64,000 bases of DNA from CAYTGR01 sp964437445 (GTDB lineage Bacteria > Chloroflexota > Anaerolineae > B4-G1 > SLSP01). A program made the position numbers and the translations under genes. This document shows positions 12,001 to 18,023 of the stretch, in pieces (within the stretch, counting starts at the first letter, position 1; each line of letters opens with the position of its first letter). Under the pieces are notes generated by a model that was given only the letters and a program-made list of their open reading frames with translations, was not told where the DNA came from and did no database searches. Location: positions 62,001 through 126,000 of the forward strand of contig CAYTGR010000003.1 of NCBI GenBank assembly GCA_964437445.1, in the 5' to 3' direction.

Positions 12001-13853
12001 AGACGGTCTTGGGCAGCGGCACGTTCAGTTACGACGCCGCCGCGCCGGAGATCACCGCCATCGCCGTCACCTCGGATAGTCCCTACTTTTACAACCCTGG
12101 TCTGACCGCCGACGGTGGCACAGTTTACTTCAACAGCCGGGATGGCGAGGGCGCGGGCCAGACGCTCACAGTGGACGTGGCCTTCACCGAACCGCATCCG
12201 GCCAGCCTGATCGGCAGCACGGCCTTCGGCGACACGCCGCCGGCGGATACGGTCGCGCCGTGGACGGTACAGTATACGGTGGAGACCTTCGCCGGCACGC
12301 AATCTAACGTCCTCTTTACGGTGGCCGATACGCTCGGCCTGACCGACACGGCCGCGCTCACCTTTATCCAGGACAATCTGCCGCCGGCTTCGCGCGCAAC
12401 TATCGTGGACGACGCGACCAACGTCACCCCCATCGTGGTGGAGTGGGAGGCCGACGACGCCGCGAGCGGGCTGCGTGAAGTGCATCTCTGGGCCAAGTTC
12501 CAGCCCATCGGGGCATGGATGGACACCGGCTTGGTGATGACCGGTCCCAGTGGTAGTTTCACCTACACGCCGACGCAGGGCACGGGCACCTACTACTTTG
12601 CCACCGTTGGAGTGGATCAGGTAGGCAACGCCGAATCTGTGCCGACCGGCTTTGGTGACGACCAGGTTGACTTTGATGGCAGCGCGCCGGCTTCTACGCT
12701 GAGCGCACCGGCTTACACCGCCGTCTCGCCCATCCCCATCACCTGGAGCGCCGACTTTGACGCCAAGTACACCTACCTGTACTACCGCTACGGTGAGAGC
12801 GGTGGTTGGCTGCCGGTGACCTTCTCCACGGCCAAAAACGGGGTCTTTGCCTTTGAGCCGACCGACGGAGAGGGCCATTACTACTTTGCCACGGTGGCGA
12901 TGGATGCCGCCGGCAACCGCGAGCCGATTGCCGAAAACGGCAAGGCGCTGACCATCTACGATGTGACCGCGCCGGCCTCGGCGGCCAGCTCACCGGATAG
13001 CGTGATCGGCTTCAACGTGCCCGTCACCTGGGTGGGAGACGATGGCGCGCTCGGTTCGGGCATCGCCACCTACGATGTGCAGTACAAGAAGGGTGCTGAC
13101 GGCACCTGGACAGACCTCATCACCCATACGGTGCTGACCAACACGCTCCTGCCGGTTGCCTATGAGGGAGAAGAGGTGGTTGTCTACTACTTCCGCAGCC
13201 GGGCGACCGACCACGCAGGCAACCAGGAAGCCTGGCCAGAGGCGCCGGAAGGCGACTCGGCGACGACCGTCACCTTTGGGGCTTTTGTGGGGAAGTACAG
13301 GCTCCACTTGCCGCTGGTAGCGCGTTCCTACGGTGGGCCTGCACTGCCCGACCTGGTAGTCACCGCGATCCAGGTCACGCCGGCCGAGCCGACCGCCGGT
13401 CAGACCGTGGACCTCGCCGTGACGATCAAGAATCAGGGGAACGCGGCCACGCAGGCCTGCTTCTGGATTGACCTCTACATCAACCCGAAGCGGCTGCCCA
13501 TCACGGTCAACCAGGGCTGGTTTGAGGCCGGTTCCGACGGCGGTCTGGTCTGGTCCATCTGCGGGCTGGCGGCCGGGGAGTCGGTGACGCTGCACTACAA
13601 CGACACGCACTACTGGCCGACTCAGAGTCAATTCAGCGGTTCCTTCGCCGCGCCAGGGACGCAGACCTTGTACGCGCAGGTGGATTCCTGGAATCCAGAG
13701 ACGACCTACGGCGCGGTCTACGAGAGCAACGAGCAGAACAACGTCTTCGGGCCGCAAGCGCTGATCGTGCGCCCGCTCCAGGGGATGAGTGTGGCCGGGG
13801 AGACGGTGACGCCGGTGGCGCCGCCCCAGCGGCCCAGCCTCCCGCCGCACTGA
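1..13853 (+). CDS. Giant modular surface protein, 5' end outside window (FN3-like repeats, CARDB C-terminus)
   Basis: The reading frame is already open at the left edge (codons in phase with position 3), so this is the 3' part of a larger gene with at least 4,600 codons here. The body alternates three module types of about 95-110 residues. Module A is FN3-like (ESPDVDWDADG opening, TVYW strand, NTGSGITYRLER, YRVTAVNGVG, SDGxxID). A' is a variant opening GVGEGD. B has WPGYIQGTA, YWNGT and RSRATDYAGNVE. C has GYSYxLDQNP and ADGTWYFHVRAVD. After about 12,030 come less regular Ig-like domains, then a HLPLVAR segment near 13,310 and a CARDB-like domain (PDLVVTAIQVTP) to the end. The stop is TGA at 13,851. 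FN3 and CARDB domains are typical of secreted adhesins or enzymes. No catalytic domain is visible here, so it could be the C-terminal half of an enzyme or a pure adhesin. Confidence 0.9.
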   Translation, partial: RNVNGGGWNTAVTGLTATSWDDPQAYSNGDQVLYRVIAVNGAGTASAASAASDGITIDTGQPNSTVATTGYYNSTGWPDRVQGASSDDYSGVARVEVVIYDTDANLWWNGSAWAAGGPFWLLATGTTNWYYPLTDAYLTNGHAYDLLSRATDVAGNVETSLGTNTFIFASSGPEVPVISSSTHPVQTTWYNANDPAFAWTEPGGPAPIVGYSYVLDQNPATTPDTTADTTGLTAAYTDLADGTWYFHVRAVDSTPNWGPAGHYRINIDTATPGAPATVTEESPDVDWDYDGSVTVYWTAVPNTGSGIVYVVEREVSTNPGVWTVLSDTVPATWYLDSTTGYSDGTLIRYRVSARNGVGLTGAATTSDGVTVDSDAPGTPAWVTENAPDPNDQDYDPDGSVRVYWATVADTGSGITYRLERRITVSGLPGAWVEVAAGLTGNSYLDPRLHQDGETIHYRVTAFNGVNNFGAARLSDGILIDTDTPGAPAEVTENSPDIDWSVDGSVTVFWGGVGDTGSGITYRLEKQVNSSGWVVVSGAEALPGGTTSFADGGAYNDGDVIRYRVRATNGAGTPGAWRESDGMTIDSSIPAAPGWVREENPDVDYDADGALTVYWAAVSDTGSGITYRLEKELNHSGTWTPVAQGLAGVSYYDGQAQPDGTFVRYRVTAVNGVGTPGAPTTSDGITVDTQSPATPTGVGEGDAVGTDDAFDQDNAFDVFWNAVADTGSGITYDIQKSLNGSAWVAAATGIAETFWEDPTPYSNGDTVRYRIRAVNGAGLEGSWSAGSSGITLDFVAPDSAVTTHGYYSLYSWPGFILGTAGDTGSDVAVVHLTIQRASDGQYWNGTTWQGSAVWLTATGTVNWQYTFTPADGETYDLRSRATDYAGNVEVTFGVNSFTYSSSGPQAPEIASPTHPNEAAWYLNNSPVFTWTVPSSTAPVIGYSYLLDQNPGTTPDAVPDTPATTVSYSGLADGTWYFHVRAVDDPGNWGPAGHFAVHIDTATPQTPGQPTEESPDIDFDADGAFTVYWSGVPNTGSGITYRLERDSGAGWTLVITTTATNYADSGTYADGTLIRYRVRAFNGVGLSSAWSPASDGVTIDSDVPAAPAWVREGVATDPDWDWDADGAYAVYWAAVADTGSGIQYRLYRRINGGAWLLLTTTGNLFYADSGIYPDGTLLEYQVFAVNGAGLISAAAQSDGIRIDSDVPATPATVTEESPDVDWDYDGLFTVYWSAVPNTGSGIAYRLERNLNGAGWTVLTVTAATAYADNIGNVDGTTAQYRVTAINGVGLEGAPRTSDGVTVDSQAVPQPGWVREDSATEPDRDYHPNADGAITVYWAAVADTGSGIRYRLEKRVNGGGWTTVVASVAATSYPDSGAYADNDFIEYRVTAINGVLTESTPRFSDGMRIDTDIPASPTGVGEGDVAGVDDDFDENNVYDVFWTASADTGSGIIYIIQRSRNGGAWEQAAAGLPCGGTPCRWDDPVPYSNGDTVQYRVLAVNGAGHSSIASVASDGITLDFAQPDSSVSTGGYYNAFNWPGYIQGTAADAISDVDFVDVTIRDTTNNLYWNGTAWNATLTWLRAAGTHNWQVPLAVANLTNGVTYDVRSRATDRATNEETTWGANSFTFAGQGPQAPVISSSSHPVQAAWYANNAPVFTWTVPGSVAPVVGYSYILDQNPATTPDAVADTTGNEASYTGIADGTWYLHVRAVDNTNNWGPAGHYRINIDTATPAAPTAVAEGAPDVDWDADGAFTVYWSAVPNTGSGITYALERCVDGGLSGPCTTGWTAVASGLAVTQYADSVGNVDGRTARYRVRATNGVGLSGLWTESDGVTVDNGVPGSPAPVTEGDPTPDIAYDADGAFTVYWTAVADTGSGITYRLERQVNGGGYTLVAEGLIGVSYAVSGTYNDGDLIQYRVTAVNGVGTAGSGAVSTGVVIDNQTPAAPAAVTEESPDVDWDVDGNVRVYWTAVANTGSGITYRLERRINGGSWALVPGADALTVTDLWVADTYTDNDLIEFRVRATNGVGLSSGWTQSNGVRVDSSVPATPASVTENSPDIDFLADASGTLTVYWSAVPNTGSGITYRVERELNGSGIWTLIGTTAGTSLPDSGGPYADDTLIRYRVTTVTGVGTPGTPALSDGVRIDLTTPAVPTGVGEGDTVGADDDYDQDNTFYVFWNAVPATATGDTITYIVQRNRNEGGWEQATTTAATFWEDPYPYSNGDTVRYRIIAVNGAGTQSAASQPSDGLLLDFVQPDSAVTTGGFYNAFSWPGFIYGTAADGLSGVSYVDITLRNAGTGEYWNGTGWGATPVWLRANGTNNWQYAFAPANGTTYDVQSRAADVAGNVETSYGYSSFTYASSGPQAPVVSSPTHPDQGLWYNHNDPTVNWTTPPSGAGIQGYSFVLDQNPGTTPDTVLEALVNTTSYTDLADGTWYFHVRAQDNANNWGPAGHYRINIDTTTPTAPASVTEESPDVDWDADGNVVVYWDAVSDFSGVTYTLERSINGAAYVQVATGIAGTSYPDFSTAADGATVRYRVRATNGVGLSSGWTESDGMTIDSVPPVSPAPVTEETPDIDWSATGTVIVRWTAVPNTGSGITYRLERSVNGIWTTLAPALTANSYADSGTYNDGDFIQYRVTAISGVGLAGPVATSDGMTIDSETPATSATVTEESPDVDWDYDGIFTVYWSAVPNTGSGITYRLERSLNGGPWTLLATTAATSYADNIGNTDGTTAQYRVSAVNGVGLVGGARTSDGVTVDSSVPGTPGNVTENRPDIDFYPYADGAVTVTWDPVADTGSDITYRVERRVNAGTWTVVAGGIAGTTYADSGSYADDDLITYRVTAINGVGTAGAAGTSDGVRIDLTNPAVPTGVGEGDTPGVDDTFDQDNTTWVFWTGVSATATGDTIYYTVERSRNGSPWELAGSGLPCGGTPCRWEDPVPFSNGDTVQYRVTAVNGAGRTSGPSATSSGITLDFAPPDSTVTTNGFFNAFNWPGYIQGAASDSLSDVAWVDLTIRRRSDNQYWNGTGWQAAEVWLRATGRLSWQYALGLAALTDGVTYDLRSRATDYAGNVEVTFGTGSFTFSGSGPEAPAISSATHPVQTAWYNNNDPVFTWITPTSAVPVVGYSYILDQNATTTPDTQPDTAGRTAAFTDIADGTWYFHVRATDEAGNWGPAAHYRINIDTATPAAPATITEESPDVDWDADGSVTVYWSAVPNTGSGITYRLEQNLNGGGWTLVPGAGALTGTTFTVGGFANGATVLFRVRATNGVGLSSAWTTSDGVSFDLTTPAAPTGVGEGDVVGTDDDWDQDNTFYVFWNAVAASPSGITYIVERSRNHGAWEIAATGLTATQWDDPVAYSSGETVAYRVTARTGAGRESAPSASSDGITLDFVRPDSAITTNGFYNTFTWPGYIQGTASDNLSDVAFVDITIQRQSDSLYWNGTAWVATLTWVRATGTANWQYAFTPGDGQTYLLQSRATDYADNVETTLGTSTFNYSASGPGAPVVSSPTHPDPALWYNHNAPTFNWTTPPSGAGINGYSYVLDQTPDTEPDLTADTTGNSRSYTNIADGVWYFHVRAVDNAGNWGSAGHFRVNIDTTPPAAPASLIEESPDVDWDADGNITLYWHAVTHISPVTYDLQRTTDGGATWVNVATGITTTVYLDPLTHPDGTVLRYRVRAVDAVALTGGWTQSDGVTVDSETPAQPTGLGEGDIVGTDDAYDQDNTFYVFWDAVPDTGSGIVYTIERRVNGAAWQTVQTNYAQTFWEDPQVFADCDSVQYRVTAINGVGTVGPASVDSSGITLDFIAPDTAISTSGTYGPASWPGWIAGTATDATSGVALVHITLQRQSDGQYWNGVAWVGAPVWLLASGTTAWTYTFAPANGETYNVRSRATDVAGNVEVSYGVSSFTYTTNEPDSSVTTGGLYVGGAWPGQIAGTAVAPMALVDFVDLTLQRQSDGLYWNGTAWGATPVWLRATGTNPWSYTFAPADGETYLVRSRATDAVGNVETVLGSGTFSYDAAAPEITAIAVTSDSPYFYNPGLTADGGTVYFNSRDGEGAGQTLTVDVAFTEPHPASLIGSTAFGDTPPADTVAPWTVQYTVETFAGTQSNVLFTVADTLGLTDTAALTFIQDNLPPASRATIVDDATNVTPIVVEWEADDAASGLREVHLWAKFQPIGAWMDTGLVMTGPSGSFTYTPTQGTGTYYFATVGVDQVGNAESVPTGFGDDQVDFDGSAPASTLSAPAYTAVSPIPITWSADFDAKYTYLYYRYGESGGWLPVTFSTAKNGVFAFEPTDGEGHYYFATVAMDAAGNREPIAENGKALTIYDVTAPASAASSPDSVIGFNVPVTWVGDDGALGSGIATYDVQYKKGADGTWTDLITHTVLTNTLLPVAYEGEEVVVYYFRSRATDHAGNQEAWPEAPEGDSATTVTFGAFVGKYRLHLPLVARSYGGPALPDLVVTAIQVTPAEPTAGQTVDLAVTIKNQGNAATQACFWIDLYINPKRLPITVNQGWFEAGSDGGLVWSICGLAAGESVTLHYNDTHYWPTQSQFSGSFAAPGTQTLYAQVDSWNPETTYGAVYESNEQNNVFGPQALIVRPLQGMSVAGETVTPVAPPQRPSLPPH
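801..10785 (+). repeat. Higher-order tandem repeat of about 2.2 kb inside the giant gene
   Basis: The phrase encoding I-D-T-A-T-P, which ends each C module, recurs near 801, 2,989, 5,170, 7,362, 9,530 and 10,769. The first four intervals are 2.17-2.19 kb and each contains A-A-A-A-A'-B-C. The fifth interval is about 1.24 kb and contains A-A'-B-C. After 10,769 the order is A-A'-B and then a lone B, without C. The unit has thus been duplicated as a block and then shortened toward the C-terminus. Copies diverge in sequence and are not identical. Confidence 0.85.
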
Positions 13854-13932
13854 GCGAATCTTGATGAGCGCGACGTTGGCGGGCGGCCTGGCTGCCCGCC
13901 AACGTCCAATCACCGCTCACCGCTCACAATTC

Positions 13933-13980
13933 AGTGATTCGTGCATTCGTGTATCATTCGTGTATCCTTCGTGTAAGGGG
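13933..13980. repeat. Short ATTCGTGTATC-type tandem repeat
   Basis: Between the giant gene and the next start there are consecutive imperfect copies of ATTCGTG(TATC), preceded by two ACCGCTC heptamers near 13,911. A related AATTCGTGTATTCGTG occurs near 58,471, so this is a dispersed intergenic repeat. No function is evident. Confidence 0.5.
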
Positions 13981-13988
13981 GCAATGCG

Positions 13989-14381
13989 ATGGGGTCTACA
14001 AAAAGAAGTCTGGTTGCCGGCCCTCAGGGGTGGTTGCTCGCCCTGAGCGGACTGCTGCTGTTGGGGATGCTCGTCGGGGGCGCCTGGCCAACGGCCGTCA
14101 CTGCTCAGACACCGCCGCCGCCCACCCGGATTGACCCCGGCCCCGGACGTCCCGATCCCGGCCCCGGCCGCGACACGCCGGTGCCGCCGACGACGCCCGG
14201 CCCGGTCAACCCCCAGCCGCCGGAGACCACGCCGGTTGTGACCCCGGCACCCATTCTGCCCCAGACGGGGCAGGCGGCCCGGCCTGCTTTAGGGTGGTTC
14301 TACCTGGGAGGGGCGCTGCTCATGCTGGGGGCGGGGTTGGTCATCTTCCAGCGGCGGCAACAGCGTCACAGGGGCTCTTAA
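13989..14381 (+). CDS. Small LPQTG cell-surface anchored protein
   Basis: A 130-residue protein with a hydrophobic signal region (about residues 14-40), a proline- and glycine-rich low-complexity stretch (residues 41-88), LPQTG at residues 90-94, a C-terminal membrane helix (about 102-120) and a basic tail QRRQQRHR. This is the layout of a class A sortase substrate: the sorting enzyme would cut between Thr and Gly. It starts 135 bp after the giant gene, in the same direction, so the two may be cotranscribed. No sortase gene lies in the window. The protein is too small to carry a folded domain besides the stalk; its role as a stalk or anchor partner of the giant protein is inference. A GGGG tract lies 7-11 bases before the ATG. 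Confidence 0.7.
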   Translation: MGSTKRSLVAGPQGWLLALSGLLLLGMLVGGAWPTAVTAQTPPPPTRIDPGPGRPDPGPGRDTPVPPTTPGPVNPQPPETTPVVTPAPILPQTGQAARPALGWFYLGGALLMLGAGLVIFQRRQQRHRGS

Positions 14382-14385
14382 CTTT

Positions 14386-14442
14386 ACCGCCGAGACGCAG
14401 AGACTTTACTGTAAAACTCTGCGCTCTCGGCGTCTCGGCGGT
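14386..14442. repeat. Inverted repeat of the ACCGCCGAGACG family, possible terminator
   Basis: The arm at 14,386-14,397 (ACCGCCGAGACG) is perfectly complementary to 14,431-14,442. An inner CAGAG at 14,398-14,402 pairs with CTCTG at 14,418-14,422. It directly follows the stop of the LPQTG gene and lies between convergent genes, so it could act as a terminator, though no T-run follows. Related text (TTAACCACCGAGAACGCG) occurs near 42,006, marking a dispersed repeat. Confidence 0.55.
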
Positions 14443-14496
14443 GAGTCTTTGCCGTAGAGAGACCTATGGCCCGGCGGCCACGCGGCGCACGCTTTC

Positions 14497-14596
14497 NNNN
14501 NNNNNNNNNNNNNNNNNNNNNNNNNNNNNNNNNNNNNNNNNNNNNNNNNNNNNNNNNNNNNNNNNNNNNNNNNNNNNNNNNNNNNNNNNNNNNNNN
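14497..14596. other. 100-N scaffold gap flanked by a 55-bp duplicate
   Basis: Exactly 100 N. The 55 bases before the gap (14,442-14,496) are identical to the 55 after it (14,597-14,651). Contig ends that overlap by an assembly k-mer produce this, so the true sequence probably has neither the N run nor the second copy. Confidence 0.9.
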
Positions 14597-14618
14597 TGAG
14601 TCTTTGCCGTAGAGAGAC

Positions 14619-15449
14619 CTATGGCCCGGCGGCCACGCGGCGCACGCTTTCCACCAGCAGCGTGTTGCAGCCGGTATCGTGCCATTCCCCCAGGTAGGTA
14701 CCGTCGCGCCGATAGGCTTTGATTTGCAGGATTTCTACCCCGGTGATGACGACCTCATCCCCCTCGCGGAGCTCCAGCAGCTGGCGGTAAATCTCCTCGT
14801 TGGCCGGGACGGTGTGCAGCAGGTTGATGCGTCCCTGGGGCTGACTGGCGGCCCACCAGGTGAAGTGGTGGTTGGAGACGCGGGTGCGGACGAGCGCCGG
14901 GTTCGCGTAGTCCCCCGACGTGACCAGGATGTCGTGGGTCAGGATGCGGGCCGTCCGCTCCCGGATCGGGCCGATGTAACGGATGAGTCCGGCAAACTCT
15001 GAAGGGGTGGGGTTTTCATACGTGACCTGCCAGTAAAAATCCCCGGCGGCCAGCTCCTGGTAATCGGCGGAGATGGTCAGCGAGTTGAAATCCGGCCCGG
15101 CCAGCCCGAAGAAATCGGTGTTGGCGCGCAGGTAGACCAGGCCGCCGAGTATAAACAGCCCGACCAACCCGCTGATCAGCCGCACCGGCGAGCGGAGCAG
15201 CCATGCCAGCGGGAAGAGCAAGAAATCCAGGAGCGGCGGGCGTCCAGGCGGTGGCAGGGCGCCGGGCGGAGCCGGTGCGGCAGGAGGCTCCTGGAGCTGT
15301 GCCAGGGCGCGCCGTGCCCCGGCATGTTCCGGCTCCAGCGCCAGAATGCGCTCCAGGCAATAGCGCTGCTCCGCGCGCGTGGTGGAGAGCCGGCAGGCTA
15401 AGCTCCACGCAGCGATGCTGGTGGGATCGGCGCGCAGGGCTTCCTGCAC
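14619..15449 (-). CDS. TPR-containing single-pass membrane protein
   Basis: 276 residues from a GTG at 15,449. The N-terminal part is TPR-like (EALRADPTSIAAWSLACRL, then a second helix pair ending ARRALAQLQ), followed by a Pro/Ala-rich linker, a hydrophobic segment (RLISGLVGLFILGGLVYL, roughly residues 88-106) and an extracytoplasmic domain of about 165 residues that resembles no family I can name. The frame stays open for 25 more codons upstream and encodes a helix that fits the TPR (AAWRRGDREAARRA). No ATG, GTG or TTG exists there, only an ATA at 15,524 behind a purine-rich AGGGAGGGGG, so the true start may be a non-canonical codon further upstream. The stop lies in the copied 55 bp beside the scaffold gap, so the gene is whole. 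Confidence 0.7.
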   Translation of the reverse strand: MQEALRADPTSIAAWSLACRLSTTRAEQRYCLERILALEPEHAGARRALAQLQEPPAAPAPPGALPPPGRPPLLDFLLFPLAWLLRSPVRLISGLVGLFILGGLVYLRANTDFFGLAGPDFNSLTISADYQELAAGDFYWQVTYENPTPSEFAGLIRYIGPIRERTARILTHDILVTSGDYANPALVRTRVSNHHFTWWAASQPQGRINLLHTVPANEEIYRQLLELREGDEVVITGVEILQIKAYRRDGTYLGEWHDTGCNTLLVESVRRVAAGP

Positions 15450-15541
15450 GGCGCGCCGGGCGGCCTCCCGGTCGCCCCGGCGCCATGCTGCCCCGGCGGC
15501 GTGTAGGGCTTCGGTAGGGTCTATAGCCCCCTCCCTGAATC

Positions 15542-15601
15542 AGGCGAAAAGTTCGCCTCAGGCGCTGGAGCGCCGTTCAATGCGCTGAAGCGCATTACTA
15601 C
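15542..15601. repeat. Cluster of three small palindromes
   Basis: Three successive palindromes: 15,542-15,558 (AGGCGAA..TTCGCCT), 15,561-15,574 (GGCGCTGGAGCGCC) and 15,581-15,594 (TGCGCTGAAGCGCA), the last followed by TTACTAC. The third belongs to the dispersed family with CTRAAG core and YACTAC tail also seen near 19.6-19.9, 40.7 and 53.1 kb. They lie between two minus-strand genes. Confidence 0.65.
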
Positions 15602-15673
15602 AAGCTTGTTTTTTCCCCTTACCGCTCCATTGGGTTGTCTTGGCAAGGCTTGCTATGACCTCACAGCAGCCTT

Positions 15674-17968
15674 TTAGTGCCTGAGCACAACGGGCAAATA
15701 GACTCGCTGAATCCGGTAGTGGTATTCCTGAGTGGGTGGAATGTTCCGGTCTGGCGTTCCGTCGTTATTATCATCCAGCACCAGCGTGTAACTCTGCGTG
15801 GTCATGTCAATCTGCCCGCTCGTTGTGGTGGAAACCGGGACATTGTCGTAAATCAGCGTTTGCACTTCGGTTGCCGAAACAGCGCGGGAGATGATCAAGT
15901 CAAAAGTGCCGTTTCCGGTGCCTTGGAGCTCCAGCTGGGCCATATCGGTCCCCGGATAAAGCACCGCTTTGGCCTCCGTGGCGGTTCTCACCTGGGAACC
16001 GGGAATCTCGGTCACGGGGGTGCCATCATTCAAAAAGCCGGCCCGTAATCCCTGGCTGTTGATCGCCCGCATGTAGATGGGTGAACGCGCCACGATGGCT
16101 GTGGTGGGCATCTGCCGGTGATTCAATTCCTCAACTGCGCCGCGCACAAAATCTCCCAACTCTTCGCCGCAACTGACGGCTGAATCAAACAGTTCGACCC
16201 CATCCAGGACCAGGGTGATGAGCAGTTGGTGAGGCGTTGAAACTTTGAGCACTTCTACGGCTATGGCGACGCCTGCATCCACGAAGAAACTGACGATGCT
16301 TTTGAGGCAATCAAAGCCGCTGCTCTGGTTACAGGCTCTAAAGATGGTGTTGGAGTGTTGTAGGAAGATCTTGCCGGCTTCCAAAGAGGCGTCCAGCTTG
16401 CCGGTGGTCACCACGTTGACTAAAGTGAACAGCAGGTCAATCGGGAGGCCCTTGCATTCATGCCAGGCGTCACAGGTCTGAATCGTGATCGCTTTTGTCT
16501 TGCAATTGTTGGTGGGATTGCCTTCAGGGTCATCAAAAGTGACGCAGGCTGTGATCTGATCAATGCCGGTGCGGGTGAAATAGAAAGGGTCAACGGTGAA
16601 GGTTTCGGTGCCGCCGGTCAGGACCGGATTGATGTGACCGGGAAACCGCCAGGTCCATTGGTCGCCGTGGGCGCTGTCTTTGGCGATGAGGTCAAGGTAC
16701 ACCAGGCCTGACCGGGTCATGAAATCCGGGCCGAGATTGTGGACAGTGACCATGATGGCGGCATCTTCCATTTTGTCCGGTTCGGCAGGGGACCAGGTAA
16801 ACAGGCTGATTTCAAAATCAGGCCAGAAACTGCTGGCATTGCTTTTCCACCAGGCCACCTGGTTCACATCCTTGCCGACGGCGATCAGATCGGCATCTCC
16901 GTCACCATCCAGATCGGCGGCGCCGGCCGAGTTGGCGCCATCCAGATAGGAATCAACGACATGCATGGTGAAAGTGTGACCGCCGCCGTTTTCAAACCAG
17001 GCCAGAAATTCGTTGGGAGCGCCAACAACCCCTGGCGGATCGGCCGTGCCCACCACGTCCATATCCCCGTCACGATCTAAATCCATCGGGTAGGCAGAGG
17101 TGGAGTAGGTGAAATCGGTGGGAAAGGAATAGGCCGTGAATTGCAGATTTCCATTGTTTTCGCACCAGTAGATCAGGCTGCCGGACGTGAGAAGATCCAC
17201 ATCCCCATCCTGGTCCATGTCCACAGGTACCGGCTTCACTCCCAGGCAGGATGAGAGCGGGTATTTGGTGAAATTTTGGTAGCCATCGTTGGACCACCAG
17301 GCGATGCCGCCGTAATCCCCGCCGCTGACCAAATCCAGGTCACCATCTTTATCCATATCTATGCTGCTCAGCGCCAGGGCTCCTGAGCCATAGGTGGAGG
17401 TATTGCCGATCAGGTAACGGGTGAAAGTCTGGCTGCCGTTGTTCTTGAACCAGGCCAGTTGATCGTAGCTGTAACCGGCCCCCAGCACGTCCAGATCGTT
17501 ATCCTGATCCAGGTCAATGGGGAACACAGACCGGGCACCGGCTAAGGTCCCGATAGTCCGCCCGGTAAAACTCTGAGCGCCGTTATTTTGCCACCAGCTC
17601 AGGCTATCCCCACTGGCCACTAACAGGTCCATGAACCCATCCCGGTTGACATCGGCCCCGGCCAGAGCGCGGTAGGAGCCGGAGGCGGCGATCGTGTGCT
17701 TGCTGAAACTGCCGTTGCCGTTGTTTTCCCACCACGCCAGGCCGCCGGATGAATTGGACGCGGCCACGATGTCTTGATCCCCATCGCTATCCAGATCAAG
17801 GGCGAGGGTGACGTACGGGCTGCCGATGGTGGTATCCAGCATGGTCTTAGTGAATGAAAGGGCTGCCGGGCTGGCCTGGCTGCGCACCGCTGAACTGGCG
17901 GGAGCCAGTAACAGGCTGCTCACAATTACAAGGGTGACGAAACGGTAAAAACGGGTTTGGGAGATCAT
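15674..17968 (-). CDS. Secreted FG-GAP/VCBS repeat protein with YLPVVLR C-terminus
   Basis: 764 residues. A signal peptide (about residues 8-32, ending near VRSQA) is followed by seven or so repeats of about 45-50 residues with the FG-GAP/VCBS pattern: D-x-D-x-D-G-D-x-D loops (DLDSDGDQD, DMDKDGDLD, DLDRDGDMD) and LAWWENNG-type strands. These fold as beta-propeller blades with one Ca2+ site per blade in known members. After about residue 380 comes an Ig-like region, then a cysteine-containing helical part, then a beta-rich end. The protein terminates IQRVYLPVVLRH, the same type of ending as the metalloprotease at 55-58 kb. Probably a calcium-binding surface protein; the ligand is unknown. It lies between a TPR gene and a transporter gene, with intergenic spaces that make an operon uncertain. 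Confidence 0.8.
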   Translation of the reverse strand: MISQTRFYRFVTLVIVSSLLLAPASSAVRSQASPAALSFTKTMLDTTIGSPYVTLALDLDSDGDQDIVAASNSSGGLAWWENNGNGSFSKHTIAASGSYRALAGADVNRDGFMDLLVASGDSLSWWQNNGAQSFTGRTIGTLAGARSVFPIDLDQDNDLDVLGAGYSYDQLAWFKNNGSQTFTRYLIGNTSTYGSGALALSSIDMDKDGDLDLVSGGDYGGIAWWSNDGYQNFTKYPLSSCLGVKPVPVDMDQDGDVDLLTSGSLIYWCENNGNLQFTAYSFPTDFTYSTSAYPMDLDRDGDMDVVGTADPPGVVGAPNEFLAWFENGGGHTFTMHVVDSYLDGANSAGAADLDGDGDADLIAVGKDVNQVAWWKSNASSFWPDFEISLFTWSPAEPDKMEDAAIMVTVHNLGPDFMTRSGLVYLDLIAKDSAHGDQWTWRFPGHINPVLTGGTETFTVDPFYFTRTGIDQITACVTFDDPEGNPTNNCKTKAITIQTCDAWHECKGLPIDLLFTLVNVVTTGKLDASLEAGKIFLQHSNTIFRACNQSSGFDCLKSIVSFFVDAGVAIAVEVLKVSTPHQLLITLVLDGVELFDSAVSCGEELGDFVRGAVEELNHRQMPTTAIVARSPIYMRAINSQGLRAGFLNDGTPVTEIPGSQVRTATEAKAVLYPGTDMAQLELQGTGNGTFDLIISRAVSATEVQTLIYDNVPVSTTTSGQIDMTTQSYTLVLDDNNDGTPDRNIPPTQEYHYRIQRVYLPVVLRH

Positions 17969-18023
17969 TTCAGTGCTCCTTATCTCGGTTGGGCGTAAAT
18001 TGGTTCTTAGAGTATAGAAACAG

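Noticed and set aside
9663..13913. Further minus-strand open frames of 300-460 codons (9,663-11,057; 11,649-12,878; 12,990-13,913)
   Set aside because: Same cause: they mirror the plus-strand gene and show no recognisable domains.
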